Positions 1-8,265 of a stretch of DNA of 64,000 nucleotides are shown in pieces. The notes beneath the pieces are model-generated. The model was not told the DNA's origin. It did no database searches and was given only the letters and a program-made list of their open reading frames with translations. Every line of letters begins with the position of its first letter. Position 1 is the stretch's first letter. The position numbers and the translations under genes are program-made. Source of the stretch: a candidate division FCPU426 bacterium (lineage in GTDB: Bacteria > Oederibacteriota > Muellerivitia > Muellerivitales > Muellerivitaceae); NCBI GenBank assembly GCA_003152075.1, contig PLZG01000098.1:62001-126000 (forward strand). Reading direction: 5' to 3'.

Positions 1-1
1 T

Positions 2-283
2 TTCTCCCCCGAGGAAAACGCCGGGATGGTGGGCTTGTGGCAGGCGAAGTTTCCTTTTAAGACATTGATCCCTCAATATTTCCTCTGGGCAGTCCGGGCT
101 GGGAAATCCAAGGACTGGGTTCAAAAGGAACTTGGCTATTCCTACCGCCACCGGGCCCGCTTGATGAACCCGATCTTAAAACCGAAAACCCGGGATGGAT
201 TCTGGCTCGCGCCCATGAAACCCCAAGTGAAGGAAGTTTATTCCGCCCGTTACCGCACCATCCTCTCCCGCAAAAAGCGATAA
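2..283 (+). CDS. C-terminal end of an unidentified protein (5' end outside window)
   Basis: The frame is open from the first bases of the window and ends at a TAA, giving about 93 residues of a C-terminus. An internal ATG at 26 is probably not the start, because the frame continues upstream without a stop and no ribosome binding site precedes it. The visible part is basic, with many Lys and Arg and several Trp and Tyr, and ends in SRKKR. No motif was recognised. It lies 130 bases before cobT on the same strand, but a dispersed repeat sits between them, so a shared operon is not established. Confidence 0.5.
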   Translation, partial: FSPEENAGMVGLWQAKFPFKTLIPQYFLWAVRAGKSKDWVQKELGYSYRHRARLMNPILKPKTRDGFWLAPMKPQVKEVYSARYRTILSRKKR

Positions 284-336
284 TATCCAAAGGTTTTCAC
301 CTCACAGCATAGTGTTTTAAGAAATTCTAATTTTCT

Positions 337-382
337 GTTTTATCTTTCCCCTGTGATCTCCGTGAACTCTGTGGTAAAAATT
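337..382 (-). repeat. Dispersed intergenic repeat of the ACCACAGAG/CACGAAG type
   Basis: Read on the minus strand this segment begins TTTACCACAGAGTTCACGG and continues with further CACAGAG-like words. Related short stretches occur at 26048-26078, 46113-46144 and 63819-63852, nearly all between genes. Such words are common intergenic repeats in many bacterial genomes; their function is unknown. Confidence 0.5.
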
Positions 383-413
383 CCTTGTCTTTATCAACCA
401 TAGAGGAAAAACC

Positions 414-1505
414 ATGAACCTGTCCAAGACCATCTCCTCCATTCCCTCGCTCGATAAAAAAGCCATGCAGAAAGCTGAAAAACGCCAGGCCCAACTCACC
501 AAGCCCGCAAAAAGTTTGGGCAGGCTGGAAGAGTTCGCTATCCAAGTAGCCGGCATCACAGGTGAGGAAATTCCCTCCATCGGAATAAAACGGGTCATCC
601 TCTGCGCGGGTGACCACGGCGTCACAGTAGAAGGTGTTTCGGCTTTCCCTTCGGCTGTCACCCCCATGATGGTTTTGAACTTCCTCAAGGGAGGCGCCGC
701 CATCAGCGCCTTGGCTCGCCAAGCGGGAGCTGAAGTACAGGTGATTGACGTTGGCGTCGCGTCGGACCTTCCCAAAAACAAAAAACTGATCTCGGCCAAA
801 ATTCGTAAGGGTACCCGGAACTTCAAGGTGGAATCGGCCATGACCACGGCCGAGTGCGAAAAAGCCATTGAGTTGGGAATCCAGCTGGCCGATAAGGCCA
901 AAAAAGACCAAGTGAAATGGGTGGTCTTGGGTGAAATGGGAATCGGCAACACCACTTCCGCCGCGGCCCTCATGGCCGCCCTTCTTCCTTGCGCGGTCGA
1001 GGACGTCACCGGCTTCGGAACGGGCATTGACCGTACCCAATGGCTGGTCAAGTGCCGGGTGATCCAGGAAGGCCTTCAACGCCACCAACCGGATTCCGCA
1101 AAGCCACTTCAAGCCCTTCAACATTTAGGTGGCTTGGAAATCGCGGCCCTAACCGGCGTGGTCTTGGGCTGCGCCAAGAACCGCATTCCGATAGTGGTGG
1201 ATGGCTTTATCACCTCGGCGGCTTTCCTGGTGGCTTACCGCCTGAATCCCCGCGTAAAGGATTTCGCCTTTTTCTCCCACCGTTCCGAGGAACCTGGCCA
1301 TACCAAGTTTTATGACATGATTGGCGCCCTGCCCATCCTGGACCTCAAAATGCGCCTCGGCGAGGGCTCAGGCGGGGCCTTGGCCTTAAATATCCTGGAA
1401 GCCGCCCTTCGAACCCACGCCGAAATGGCGACATTTGAGAGCGCCAAGGTGCCAACGAAAATCAAAAAGAAAAAACCTTCCTCAGTTAACATCGGGAAAA
1501 AATGA
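414..1505 (+). CDS. cobT: Nicotinate-nucleotide:dimethylbenzimidazole phosphoribosyltransferase CobT
   Basis: CobT transfers phosphoribose from nicotinate mononucleotide to a lower-ligand base such as 5,6-dimethylbenzimidazole, giving alpha-ribazole phosphate for the nucleotide loop of cobalamin. The 363-residue length fits the family. Family hallmarks include KPxxSLGRLE near residue 35, CAGDHGV near 65, GEMGIGNTTSAAA near 170 and the C-terminal RLGEGSGGALAL, which contains the catalytic glutamate. The last 20 residues are a Lys-rich tail not needed by the fold. The ATG follows a GAGGAAAAACC ribosome binding site. Its stop overlaps the cobS start by 4 bases (ATGA), so the two genes are probably translationally coupled. 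The base for this reaction could come from the BluB encoded nearby. Confidence 0.96.
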   Translation: MNLSKTISSIPSLDKKAMQKAEKRQAQLTKPAKSLGRLEEFAIQVAGITGEEIPSIGIKRVILCAGDHGVTVEGVSAFPSAVTPMMVLNFLKGGAAISALARQAGAEVQVIDVGVASDLPKNKKLISAKIRKGTRNFKVESAMTTAECEKAIELGIQLADKAKKDQVKWVVLGEMGIGNTTSAAALMAALLPCAVEDVTGFGTGIDRTQWLVKCRVIQEGLQRHQPDSAKPLQALQHLGGLEIAALTGVVLGCAKNRIPIVVDGFITSAAFLVAYRLNPRVKDFAFFSHRSEEPGHTKFYDMIGALPILDLKMRLGEGSGGALALNILEAALRTHAEMATFESAKVPTKIKKKKPSSVNIGKK

Positions 1506-2248
1506 AAGCCCTGTTGATAGCACTTTCCACCCTGACCCCTTTTCCCTCCTCACCGGAGAAATGGACTGAAAGGGAGTTAAAGCAATCGGTTGCCTTTTAT
1601 CCGCTTATAGGAGCCTTGATCGGCGGCTTGCTGGTACTCACGGCAAGAATCCACCTGGCCCACGACCTTAAGGCCCTGCTTCTCCTCCTCCTATGGGTCA
1701 TCACAACCGCCGCTTTTCATTTGGACGGCCTCAGTGACTGCCTGGATGGGTTCTTCGGGGGGAAAACACCCGAGGAACGTCGGCGAATCATGAAGGATCC
1801 TTCCATCGGGGCTTTCGGTGTTACCGGAATTGCCCTGACGCTTCTCTTCAAATATGTGCTTCTCTCACGGCTCCTCGCCGTGGAAGAAAACTGGAAATGG
1901 TTTCTTCTTATCCCCATGGCCGCCCGGTGGGCAGTGACCTTTTCTTGCGCCCTATTCAAGGCTCCCCAAGGCGATAAAGGATTGGGTTCCCAGGTGGTCG
2001 GGCTCTCCGCTCCCCTCTTTGCCGCTTCCACCGTTTTTGCCCTTGCCATTGGTATCGCGCTATTAAAGCTTCCAGCCCTGGAAGCCTATTTTCTGGCAGC
2101 GGTGATTGCTCTCATGGTGGGGTTTTTTTCCAAGTCCCGTATCGGCGGTTTAACTGGTGACGGCATGGGGGCGACGGTTGAGTTAACCGAAGTGGGCCTG
2201 CTCTTTTTTACCTGTTTATCCATCAGCAAGGGATTACTGCCATTTTAA
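1502..2248 (+). CDS. cobS: Adenosylcobinamide-GDP ribazoletransferase CobS
   Basis: This integral membrane enzyme joins adenosylcobinamide-GDP with alpha-ribazole (phosphate) in the last stage of cobalamin assembly. The protein is 248 residues, typical for the family, with several hydrophobic segments. It has the hallmark HLDGLSDCLDGFFGG near residue 75, whose acidic residues bind metal, followed by RRIMKDPSIGAFG. GDGMGATVELTEV near the C-terminus is the second conserved motif. It directly follows cobT with a 4-base overlap and precedes the CbiX-like gene. CobU and CbiB, which make the CobS substrate, are not in this window and may lie outside it. Confidence 0.95.
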   Translation: MKALLIALSTLTPFPSSPEKWTERELKQSVAFYPLIGALIGGLLVLTARIHLAHDLKALLLLLLWVITTAAFHLDGLSDCLDGFFGGKTPEERRRIMKDPSIGAFGVTGIALTLLFKYVLLSRLLAVEENWKWFLLIPMAARWAVTFSCALFKAPQGDKGLGSQVVGLSAPLFAASTVFALAIGIALLKLPALEAYFLAAVIALMVGFFSKSRIGGLTGDGMGATVELTEVGLLFFTCLSISKGLLPF

Positions 2249-2613
2249 AGTCAAACAAACCCGTCATTTTGATCGTTAGCCACGGCAGCCGGGATAAATC
2301 CGCCAATGCTGACTTTAAGCGGCTGGTGCAAGAATACCGAAAGAGACATCCCCTCTGGAAGATTTCCCACGCTTTCTTGGAGCTGGCCCGCCCTTCCATC
2401 CCGGAGGTCCTTGGATTACTCGCTTCCAGATCAAAAGAGATTTTTATTCTGCCGCTTTTTCTTTTCCAAGCTAAACACATCAAAAAACATATTCCTGGGA
2501 TATTAGGAGCCTTCCGAAAGAAACATCCTCAAGTTAAGGTTAGATTGGCAAAACCCCTTGGTTCGGATCCGCAATTGCTGGACATTTTGGACCGTCGCCT
2601 CAACCAAATTTAA
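2242..2613 (+). CDS. cbiX: Small CbiX-type sirohydrochlorin cobaltochelatase-like protein
   Basis: About 120 residues, the size of the single-domain CbiX(S) chelatases, which act as homodimers to insert cobalt (or, in relatives, iron or nickel) into sirohydrochlorin. The N-terminal IVSHGSRDKSAN motif carries the first metal-site histidine, and LPLFLFQAKHIKKHIPG supplies the second. No ATG fits. A TTG at 2269 would cut into the first beta strand (KPVILIVSHGS), so the start is more likely the in-frame ATT at 2242, overlapping the cobS stop. The start is therefore uncertain. No other early corrin-ring gene is in the window, so it could serve another metallation step. It converges on bluB. Confidence 0.75.
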   Translation: MLKSNKPVILIVSHGSRDKSANADFKRLVQEYRKRHPLWKISHAFLELARPSIPEVLGLLASRSKEIFILPLFLFQAKHIKKHIPGILGAFRKKHPQVKVRLAKPLGSDPQLLDILDRRLNQI

Positions 2614-2628
2614 ACTTCCCGAAGTCCC

Positions 2629-3327
2629 TTAAGAGTTGTCCGCTTGGCGCAGTCTTTCGGTCATTTCTTCGTCCGGCAACTTCCCCCAGCCGTTGAAGTA
2701 AACCGCTTCGGACAAGGGAACTCGGGGAAGCCAGCCGGTTGTTTGCAAAAGAGGCTTTTCGGGAAAATCTTCCACATAGCCCAGGCAAAGGTAAGCCACC
2801 GGCATGACATGGCTCGGCAGGTTCAAGAAACCGCTGAGTTTTTCGGGCTCCAGAATGCTCACCCAACCTACGCCCACGCCTTCGGCCCGGGCCGCCAGCC
2901 AAAGGTTCTGCACCGCGCCGCAGGTGCTGTAAATATCCGTGTCCTTCATGGTGTTGCGGCCGATGATTGAAGGGCCAAAGCGCGTTCGGTCGCAGGTGAC
3001 GCAGATATTTACCGCCGAATCCAAAATGCCTTCCAGCTTATAAGAAAGATACTTCTCCCGCCGTTCGCCCTCGAACCCTTCGGCGGCTTTAAACCTTTCC
3101 TCAGTTACATGACCGTGTATTTGGGAGCGTAGTTCCTTATCCTCGATCACAATAAAATTCCAAGGCTGGCAATAGCCCACCGACCCTGCCTGGTGGGCAG
3201 CCTTGAGGATATTCGCCAAAATCTCAGGCGCGAGGGGATCAGACTTGAAAGCCCGCATATCCCTGCGCCGGGCGATAGCCTCGTAAACCCCTTGCCGCCA
3301 TTCATCCGGAAACCGATGGTCTTTCAT
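2629..3327 (-). CDS. bluB: 5,6-dimethylbenzimidazole synthase BluB
   Basis: BluB is a flavin-destructase: it uses reduced FMN and O2 to form 5,6-dimethylbenzimidazole, the lower ligand of B12. The protein is 232 residues in the nitroreductase fold. The N-terminal RRRDMRAFKSDPL and the middle HQAGSVGYCQPWNFIVI bind FMN, and GVGVGWVSILEPEKL with AYLCLGYVEDFPEKP are typical BluB C-terminal motifs. The frame stays open upstream, but the ATG at 3327 is preceded by AAAGGGGCAG and starts at the usual place. It lies about 80 bases behind the BtuB-like gene on the same strand, so it is probably controlled by the same cobalamin riboswitch. Because BluB needs O2, the host meets oxygen at least sometimes. 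Confidence 0.92.
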   Translation of the reverse strand: MKDHRFPDEWRQGVYEAIARRRDMRAFKSDPLAPEILANILKAAHQAGSVGYCQPWNFIVIEDKELRSQIHGHVTEERFKAAEGFEGERREKYLSYKLEGILDSAVNICVTCDRTRFGPSIIGRNTMKDTDIYSTCGAVQNLWLAARAEGVGVGWVSILEPEKLSGFLNLPSHVMPVAYLCLGYVEDFPEKPLLQTTGWLPRVPLSEAVYFNGWGKLPDEEMTERLRQADNS

Positions 3328-3407
3328 GTTCTGCCCCTTTGGAAACATTTCTCTAACATCCAAAGGAATCCCCCTCTTTGAAGCCAGCGTCCCCACGCCA
3401 TTGCCCA

Positions 3408-5399
3408 CTAGTACGAAACTTTAATCCCTCCGTAAGCCGACAAGCCGGGCGTTCCATAGCCCCAAATTTCCTCATAGTATTGGTTGAAGAGATTGTCCAC
3501 GCGAGCAAAGATTTTTACCCGGTCATTCAAGCGATAGGAGGCCCGAAGATTTACCAAGAAATAACTATCAAGGGTCACAGGGGTGGCCGGAAAAGCGGAA
3601 AAGTTCATGTCCGGCTTCGGCCCCACGTAGGCTACCGTGGTGCCCAACTCCATGACGTCCCATTGGTAAAAAACGTCCAGACTCCCTTTGTGCTGAGGCC
3701 GCTGGATGAGTGGCAGGCCAGTCCGTGTATCCCTCGCGTTGGTATAGGTATAGTCGGCTCTTACTTCCAGGTTGTGAATTCCCCTGAAATCCGCGAAAGT
3801 TTCGACCCCGTCCGACTGGGCCTGACCAATATTGGCGTAATTGCCCGTGAAAAGTCCGGTGGATTGGAATTGGATCAAGTTGTTGAAATCCTCATGGAAA
3901 TAAGTTGCTCCCACTTTTAGGAAGTTTCCGCCAAGGGGCTGCTCAAAACCGACATCAAGGCCCGTGCTGTTTTCGGGTTGGAGACCCTTATTGCCGTAAG
4001 TGGGATCATCCAACTGAAAAAGGGTTGGCGCCAGAAAGCCGGTGCCATAATTAGCCTTTAACTTAGTTTCCAAGCCGGGAATAAAATAGGCCAGCCCTCC
4101 CTGGTAAGTAGTATGGGAGCCAAACTGACTATGCACATCCAAACGCCCTCCCTCGTTGATGAAGAACCTTTCCCCCAAGCCGGTTTGGCTTTCGGCATAT
4201 AAACTTCCCATGGCGGCATTAGCACTCGTGGGGGTCGCTAGAATCGTTGGATCGAAAGAATTGGAACTGACACCCCACTCCCCGTAACCCTGGAGGCCCA
4301 CAATGACAGTCTCTTCTTTGGCCAAGCGTAGGTTGTTCTGCCAGCTTAGTTGCCCGGTTTGGCCGTCAAAATTACCCCGGTAGTAGAAGGCGTTAAGTGC
4401 AGTTGCGCTAGGATCATCGGTATAAAGACGGTTGTTATCGGCAAAGGAAATCCCCAATACCTGCTCCCAGTCACCGTCTAGTAGTTTCAATTTCGACTGG
4501 CTTCCTACCAGAAACTGTTTTTGGTCGGCAAAATTATTCGGATCATCCATTCCGGGACCTGAACCATCATCCAAACTGGTGTGCGATTGGTTGTAACGGA
4601 GGATAAAATTTTCTTGGAAGTTGGAAGTAAGGGATGCCCCCAGCTTCAAGGAGGCCGTGGTGTTTTGATCGAGGTTATTGAGTGTGTTTCCCATGGCCTT
4701 ATCCGCCGAGGGAAACCCGGCCGTGTCGAAGCGGGAAAGAGCTAGTGAATAATTGCCCCCATTATCACCGCCCCCAGCTAAAATCCTCTCCAGGAAAGTA
4801 CCGTAAGCTCCCCCTTCAAAAAGCAATGAACCCCCGAAAGGACCTTGGCCATACTGGGTAATGATGTTCACCACTCCCGTCATGGCGTTGGAACCATAAA
4901 GGGTGCTTTGAGGCCCCCGAACCACTTCAATCTGCTTCACGTCATCCACTGAAAGCTGGTCTAGATAATCATAGGACCGGGCGGCGGAAAGGGGATCATT
5001 TAGAGGAATGCCGTCCATCATGACTAGCGTATGGGCGTCGTTGGAACCTCGTGTGTAGATCGAGGAAGTTTCCCCAGGTCCACCCGTTCGAACTATATCC
5101 AACCCTGGTACGGTTTTCAGGGCATCCAACAGTGTAGTTGATTGCTTTTGTTCCATCTCTTTGGCGGTAATAACCGTGAGTGAGCTGGTCACCTGGCTTG
5201 CCGGAGTATCTAACCGATTGGCGGTCACCACAATCTCTGGCAGGGCGAGAGAAGCCTGGGAATTAAGGGTATTGGCTGCGGATTCAACGGTGAGGGTACT
5301 GCCCGAGAGTTCCACTGGCGGCGGATCCGCCCAAAGCAAGGTAGGAATCACGGCGGAAATAAAGACGAAAACGCCAATAACATTACGGATTTTTTGCAT
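3408..5399 (-). CDS. btuB: TonB-dependent outer-membrane receptor, probably for cobalamin (BtuB-like)
   Basis: A 663-residue outer-membrane protein. It has a signal peptide (about residues 1-24, ending LLWA), a TonB box-like EIVVTANRL near residue 55, a plug domain with LDALKTVPGLDIV, IYTRGSNDAHTLVMMDGIPL and QIEVVRGPQSTLYGSNA, and then a 22-strand-type barrel. The last residue is aromatic (GGIKVSY), as is usual for outer-membrane export. The plug and barrel motifs match the BtuB/vitamin B12 receptor group. The cobalamin riboswitch directly upstream, and bluB, cobB and btuF alongside, support a corrinoid substrate. A hairpin covering the ribosome binding site suggests that translation is controlled. 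Confidence 0.9.
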   Translation of the reverse strand: MQKIRNVIGVFVFISAVIPTLLWADPPPVELSGSTLTVESAANTLNSQASLALPEIVVTANRLDTPASQVTSSLTVITAKEMEQKQSTTLLDALKTVPGLDIVRTGGPGETSSIYTRGSNDAHTLVMMDGIPLNDPLSAARSYDYLDQLSVDDVKQIEVVRGPQSTLYGSNAMTGVVNIITQYGQGPFGGSLLFEGGAYGTFLERILAGGGDNGGNYSLALSRFDTAGFPSADKAMGNTLNNLDQNTTASLKLGASLTSNFQENFILRYNQSHTSLDDGSGPGMDDPNNFADQKQFLVGSQSKLKLLDGDWEQVLGISFADNNRLYTDDPSATALNAFYYRGNFDGQTGQLSWQNNLRLAKEETVIVGLQGYGEWGVSSNSFDPTILATPTSANAAMGSLYAESQTGLGERFFINEGGRLDVHSQFGSHTTYQGGLAYFIPGLETKLKANYGTGFLAPTLFQLDDPTYGNKGLQPENSTGLDVGFEQPLGGNFLKVGATYFHEDFNNLIQFQSTGLFTGNYANIGQAQSDGVETFADFRGIHNLEVRADYTYTNARDTRTGLPLIQRPQHKGSLDVFYQWDVMELGTTVAYVGPKPDMNFSAFPATPVTLDSYFLVNLRASYRLNDRVKIFARVDNLFNQYYEEIWGYGTPGLSAYGGIKVSY

Positions 5400-5434
5400 T
5401 GCCCACTCCCCGAGGCCGACACTTTTCCGGGAGT
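5397..5434 (-). promoter_or_regulatory. Hairpin that can hide the btuB ribosome binding site
   Basis: On the minus strand ACTCCCG (5434-5428) can pair with CGGGGAGT (5412-5405) across a loop of about 15 bases. GGGGAG is the only good ribosome binding site for the btuB ATG, 6-7 bases away. A second hairpin, GCTTCTT/AAGAAGC (5493-5473), lies between this element and the riboswitch. Together they look like the riboswitch expression platform, probably acting on translation. The pairing is read by eye and no folding energy was computed. Confidence 0.5.
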
Positions 5435-5507
5435 AGAGGAGGAAAACCGTTTAAAAGAAAGGTTTTTTCTCCGCTTCTTATTCCCGAAGAAGCATCAGAA
5501 AATTTCT

Positions 5508-5680
5508 CAAGGCCGGTCTCCTGGCTCGGGGCATCCCAACCCTCGGACCTTCCCATCCGGTTAAGGACAGTGGCCCCAGGTAAAATTTCGCCCCTCACAG
5601 TGGCGGGTCCGCGCCGGATTCACACCGGCTTCCCAAACACCCTGAGTTATGCCGTCTTAAATACTCTTGTGTTTCCGACT
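5508..5680 (-). promoter_or_regulatory. Cobalamin (AdoCbl-class) riboswitch upstream of btuB
   Basis: On the minus strand the element has the conserved core GAAGCCGGTGTGAATCCGGC, then GACCCGCCACTGTGAGG, and ends with the B12 box AGCCAGGAGACCGGCC (5526-5511). These are the diagnostic conserved blocks of the cobalamin riboswitch in the right order. Its 5' edge overlaps the 3' end of the cobyrinate a,c-diamide synthase gene by about 20 bases. Binding of a cobalamin should lower expression of the btuB-like receptor and of bluB downstream. Confidence 0.95.
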
Positions 5681-7087
5681 TGTCAACGAAGAAGTTCCTG
5701 TCATTTCCGGCGGTGACAATTTTTTATAATTTAAACATTCACTAACAAAGGCGCGTGGAACGGACGGATTAGACCGGAAGTGAAGATGGATATAACTAGC
5801 CAGCAGGTTCGACACCTGGAACCCTTCCTTGAACTTCTTTTGGGTGCTTGTGACCGCCTGATAAACCCAAGGCCCTTGGTAACGGCTGGAGGTGATACGG
5901 GAATGGTGGAACTCATGGCCCCGTACCACTGTTCCCTTTGGTCCCAACAAGGTATCCAACATCGTTTTTGCCTCAACATAGCGGATGGTAAGGTGGTTGC
6001 GCTCCATGCAAACTTTCAAAGAAAGGGCCGAAACCATGGGGTAGCCTTTGCCGTCAAAGTCGGCAAGGCTTTCGGATAAATACATTAGCCCGCCGCACTC
6101 GGCGTAAACCGGCAACCCTTCTTTTACTTTCTGGAAAATCTCCCGCCGCAAACTTTGATTCGCGGCAAGTTCCTTGGGAAAGCTTTCTGGATAACCCCCG
6201 CCCAGGTAAAGGCCGTCTACCTTCGGCAGACGCTTATCCTTCAACGGGCTAAAAGCAATTAATCTGGCTCCAGCTTGTTCCAACATCTTCAAATTCTCGG
6301 CATAGTAAAAACAGAAGGCCGCATCCTTGGCCACACCGATTCGGACTTGCGGGGAAGACATAAGCGACAAGGAAACCTTCGTTGTCTTTGAAACCTTCTT
6401 AAATCCCAAAAGACGGCTGAGTTTGGTTAAATCGACGGTTTGTTCCGCCGCCACCACTAATGCGGCCTTCACTCTTTGGGCCTTGTCATTTTCTTCAAGG
6501 GTCTTCAGGCCCAAATGGCGTTCGGGAATAGCATAATTCCCCGAATATGGCAGGTATCCGACCACCTTTTTCCTCAGGGAGGATTTAAGGGATTTCATCA
6601 CCATCTCAAAATGACCCCGGCTGCCGGCCCGGTTGAGAAGAATGCCGGCGATCTTCACCCGGGGATCAAAATTCAATAGCCCCTCGATCACCGCGCCCGT
6701 CGTGACCGTCATGCCCCAAATATCCACGACCAACAGAACCGGCACGCCAAGGCGCCTGGCGATTTCCGCCGAGCTTCCTGACATCGTTCCGTTCTTGCCG
6801 TCGAAGAGGGCGCCCATGCCCTCCAGGACGGATACTTCGGCTTTTCGGGAATATTCCTGGAAGCTTTCTTCTACCCCTTTCCATCCCATCATCCAGAGGT
6901 CCAGGTTAATGGAATCGCGGCCTGTGGCCAAACAATGGTAGCCGCCGTCGATGAAATCCGGGCCGATTTTGAAAGGTTGAACCGCGAAGCCCCTTTGCTT
7001 TAAAAGCGCCATCAGGGTGAAGGATACGGTGGTCTTGCCCACACCGCTGTGGGTCCCGGCCACCAGAAAGGCGGGTTTTTTACTCAT
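5657..7087 (-). CDS. cbiA: Cobyrinate a,c-diamide synthase (CbiA/CobB)
   Basis: This ATP- and glutamine-dependent enzyme amidates the a and c side chains of cobyrinate (or hydrogenobyrinate). The 476 residues comprise an N-terminal dethiobiotin-synthetase-like ATPase domain with P-loop GTHSGVGKTTV near residue 11 and substrate motif FKIGPDFIDGGYH near 39. A C-terminal class I glutamine amidotransferase domain has the nucleophile Cys in YAECGGLMYL and the late His in ASYIHLHF. About 30 residues follow that His; they overlap the riboswitch sequence and look like a non-conserved tail. The start overlaps the end of btuF by 8 bases. CobQ, the next amidation enzyme, is encoded at 9182-10684. Confidence 0.94.
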   Translation of the reverse strand: MSKKPAFLVAGTHSGVGKTTVSFTLMALLKQRGFAVQPFKIGPDFIDGGYHCLATGRDSINLDLWMMGWKGVEESFQEYSRKAEVSVLEGMGALFDGKNGTMSGSSAEIARRLGVPVLLVVDIWGMTVTTGAVIEGLLNFDPRVKIAGILLNRAGSRGHFEMVMKSLKSSLRKKVVGYLPYSGNYAIPERHLGLKTLEENDKAQRVKAALVVAAEQTVDLTKLSRLLGFKKVSKTTKVSLSLMSSPQVRIGVAKDAAFCFYYAENLKMLEQAGARLIAFSPLKDKRLPKVDGLYLGGGYPESFPKELAANQSLRREIFQKVKEGLPVYAECGGLMYLSESLADFDGKGYPMVSALSLKVCMERNHLTIRYVEAKTMLDTLLGPKGTVVRGHEFHHSRITSSRYQGPWVYQAVTSTQKKFKEGFQVSNLLASYIHLHFRSNPSVPRAFVSECLNYKKLSPPEMTGTSSLTSRKHKSI

Positions 7088-8000
7088 GATCGGCGCGGAC
7101 CTTGGCGAAAGCGTTGGAAAGAAGGTTGGCTAAGTGGAACATCGTGGGACCCGGCACCATCAGGTCATCCCCTTGAAAAGCATAAATATGCCCCCGTTTC
7201 ACGGCCTTGAGCGAGGACAGTTGCTTCCAAGAATCCAAGTCGGCTTTTTCCTCCCCGGGTTTCGTCTGCGGGGGAAGCACCGTGATGATGACATCCGGAT
7301 CCCGGTGGACAATTTGTTCCTTGGAAACCAGCGGATATTCCACCGGGGAGTCCTCGAGTACGTTCCTACCGCCCGTCCATTGGATGAGTTCATCGATAAA
7401 ATTACGCGACCCGACCCCGTAAAGCTGCTGGAGTGTGCCCGGAGTATGGTCCACGATGAAAAGCACGGAGAGGGGCACTTGATGGGGTTTTAGGCCCCTC
7501 AGCCGGTTCAACTTCCCTTGCAGCCAGGCTTTTGCCTTTTGGGCCTCCCGCGGCCGGCCCAGCTTTTCGCCTATGGTGTCGTAAAGCCGCATCACATCCG
7601 CCACCGTGGCCCAGTTCAATACCAGTATTGGAAGATGGAGCTTTTCGAGCCGGTCACCTCCATTGCCGATGAATTTGGGAACCAACAGCAAGTCAGGCCT
7701 CAAGGAAATAATCTTTTCAATGTTAGGATTGACCCATCCGCCCACTTTTTCCTTTTGCTGGGCTTCCGGCGGGTACTTGCAAAAATTAGTCACCCCCACC
7801 AATTGGTTCTGGGCGCCGATGTCATAAATGATCTCGGTGAAGTTGGGGGAAAGGGAAATAATCCGGTGGGGAATAACGACGGTTGGTGTAATCGAGGGAC
7901 TTTGCGCCTCAACAATAGGCACCGTAAGTAAAAATACCGTAGCCAATCCACTGAACATTAAGTTTTTAAATTTATATTTCAAATTGAACAATGGCCCCAC
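7080..8000 (-). CDS. btuF: Periplasmic corrinoid-binding protein (BtuF-like)
   Basis: A substrate-binding protein of the helical-backbone (class III) type used by BtuCD-F and siderophore ABC transporters. It is 306 residues with a basic N-region and a hydrophobic signal segment (about residues 15-32, ending VEAQS). The mature part starts with HRIISLSPNFTEIIYDIG, the standard opening of the family, and ends with a typical C-terminal lobe. The start is a GTG at 8000; the ATG at 7958 would keep the hydrophobic segment but lose the basic region. It probably delivers corrinoids to BtuC (11240-12253) and BtuD (12250-13047). Gene overlap couples it to cobyrinate diamide synthase. Confidence 0.86.
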   Translation of the reverse strand: MGPLFNLKYKFKNLMFSGLATVFLLTVPIVEAQSPSITPTVVIPHRIISLSPNFTEIIYDIGAQNQLVGVTNFCKYPPEAQQKEKVGGWVNPNIEKIISLRPDLLLVPKFIGNGGDRLEKLHLPILVLNWATVADVMRLYDTIGEKLGRPREAQKAKAWLQGKLNRLRGLKPHQVPLSVLFIVDHTPGTLQQLYGVGSRNFIDELIQWTGGRNVLEDSPVEYPLVSKEQIVHRDPDVIITVLPPQTKPGEEKADLDSWKQLSSLKAVKRGHIYAFQGDDLMVPGPTMFHLANLLSNAFAKVRADHE

Positions 8001-8049
8001 CTTCAGCTTGTTCCTGTTTTTTTAGGAGGCTCAGTGTACAATCAGACTT

Positions 8050-8265
8050 ATGTCATTTCAAAGCAAACCCGAAAGCAAAATTTGTGGCCGGTGTGCCAAA
8101 GCTTTTGACTGCTTCTCCAACTCGGGAGGATGCTGGTGTGAAAGCCTTCCACCTTTACCTAAGGCGGTACCCGACTGCGACTGCCTCTGTCCGGAGTGCT
8201 TGAAAAAAGAAATTCAAAACCAGCCGCTTATTAACACCAATCAACGTGGCCAAGGGGTTTCATGA
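8050..8265 (+). CDS. Cysteine-rich CWC-type small protein
   Basis: A 71-residue soluble protein with eight cysteines arranged CGRCAKAFDC, GGCWCES and CDCLCPEC. This is the pattern of the 'cysteine-rich CWC' family, which probably binds zinc or another metal; its function is not established. The gene ends in an ATGA overlap with the downstream corrinoid-binding protein, so the two are almost certainly translated together. No strong ribosome binding site lies next to its ATG: an AGGAGG occurs about 20 bases upstream. The promoter must lie in the 50-base gap to the divergent btuF. Confidence 0.75.
   Translation: MSFQSKPESKICGRCAKAFDCFSNSGGCWCESLPPLPKAVPDCDCLCPECLKKEIQNQPLINTNQRGQGVS

Noticed and set aside
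317-1051. A 244-residue reverse frame opposite cobT
   Set aside because: It lies antisense to a clearly conserved enzyme gene; its composition reflects the codon pattern of cobT.
3378-3920. A 180-residue forward frame opposite btuB
   Set aside because: It is entirely antisense to a well-supported receptor gene and shows no conserved motif.
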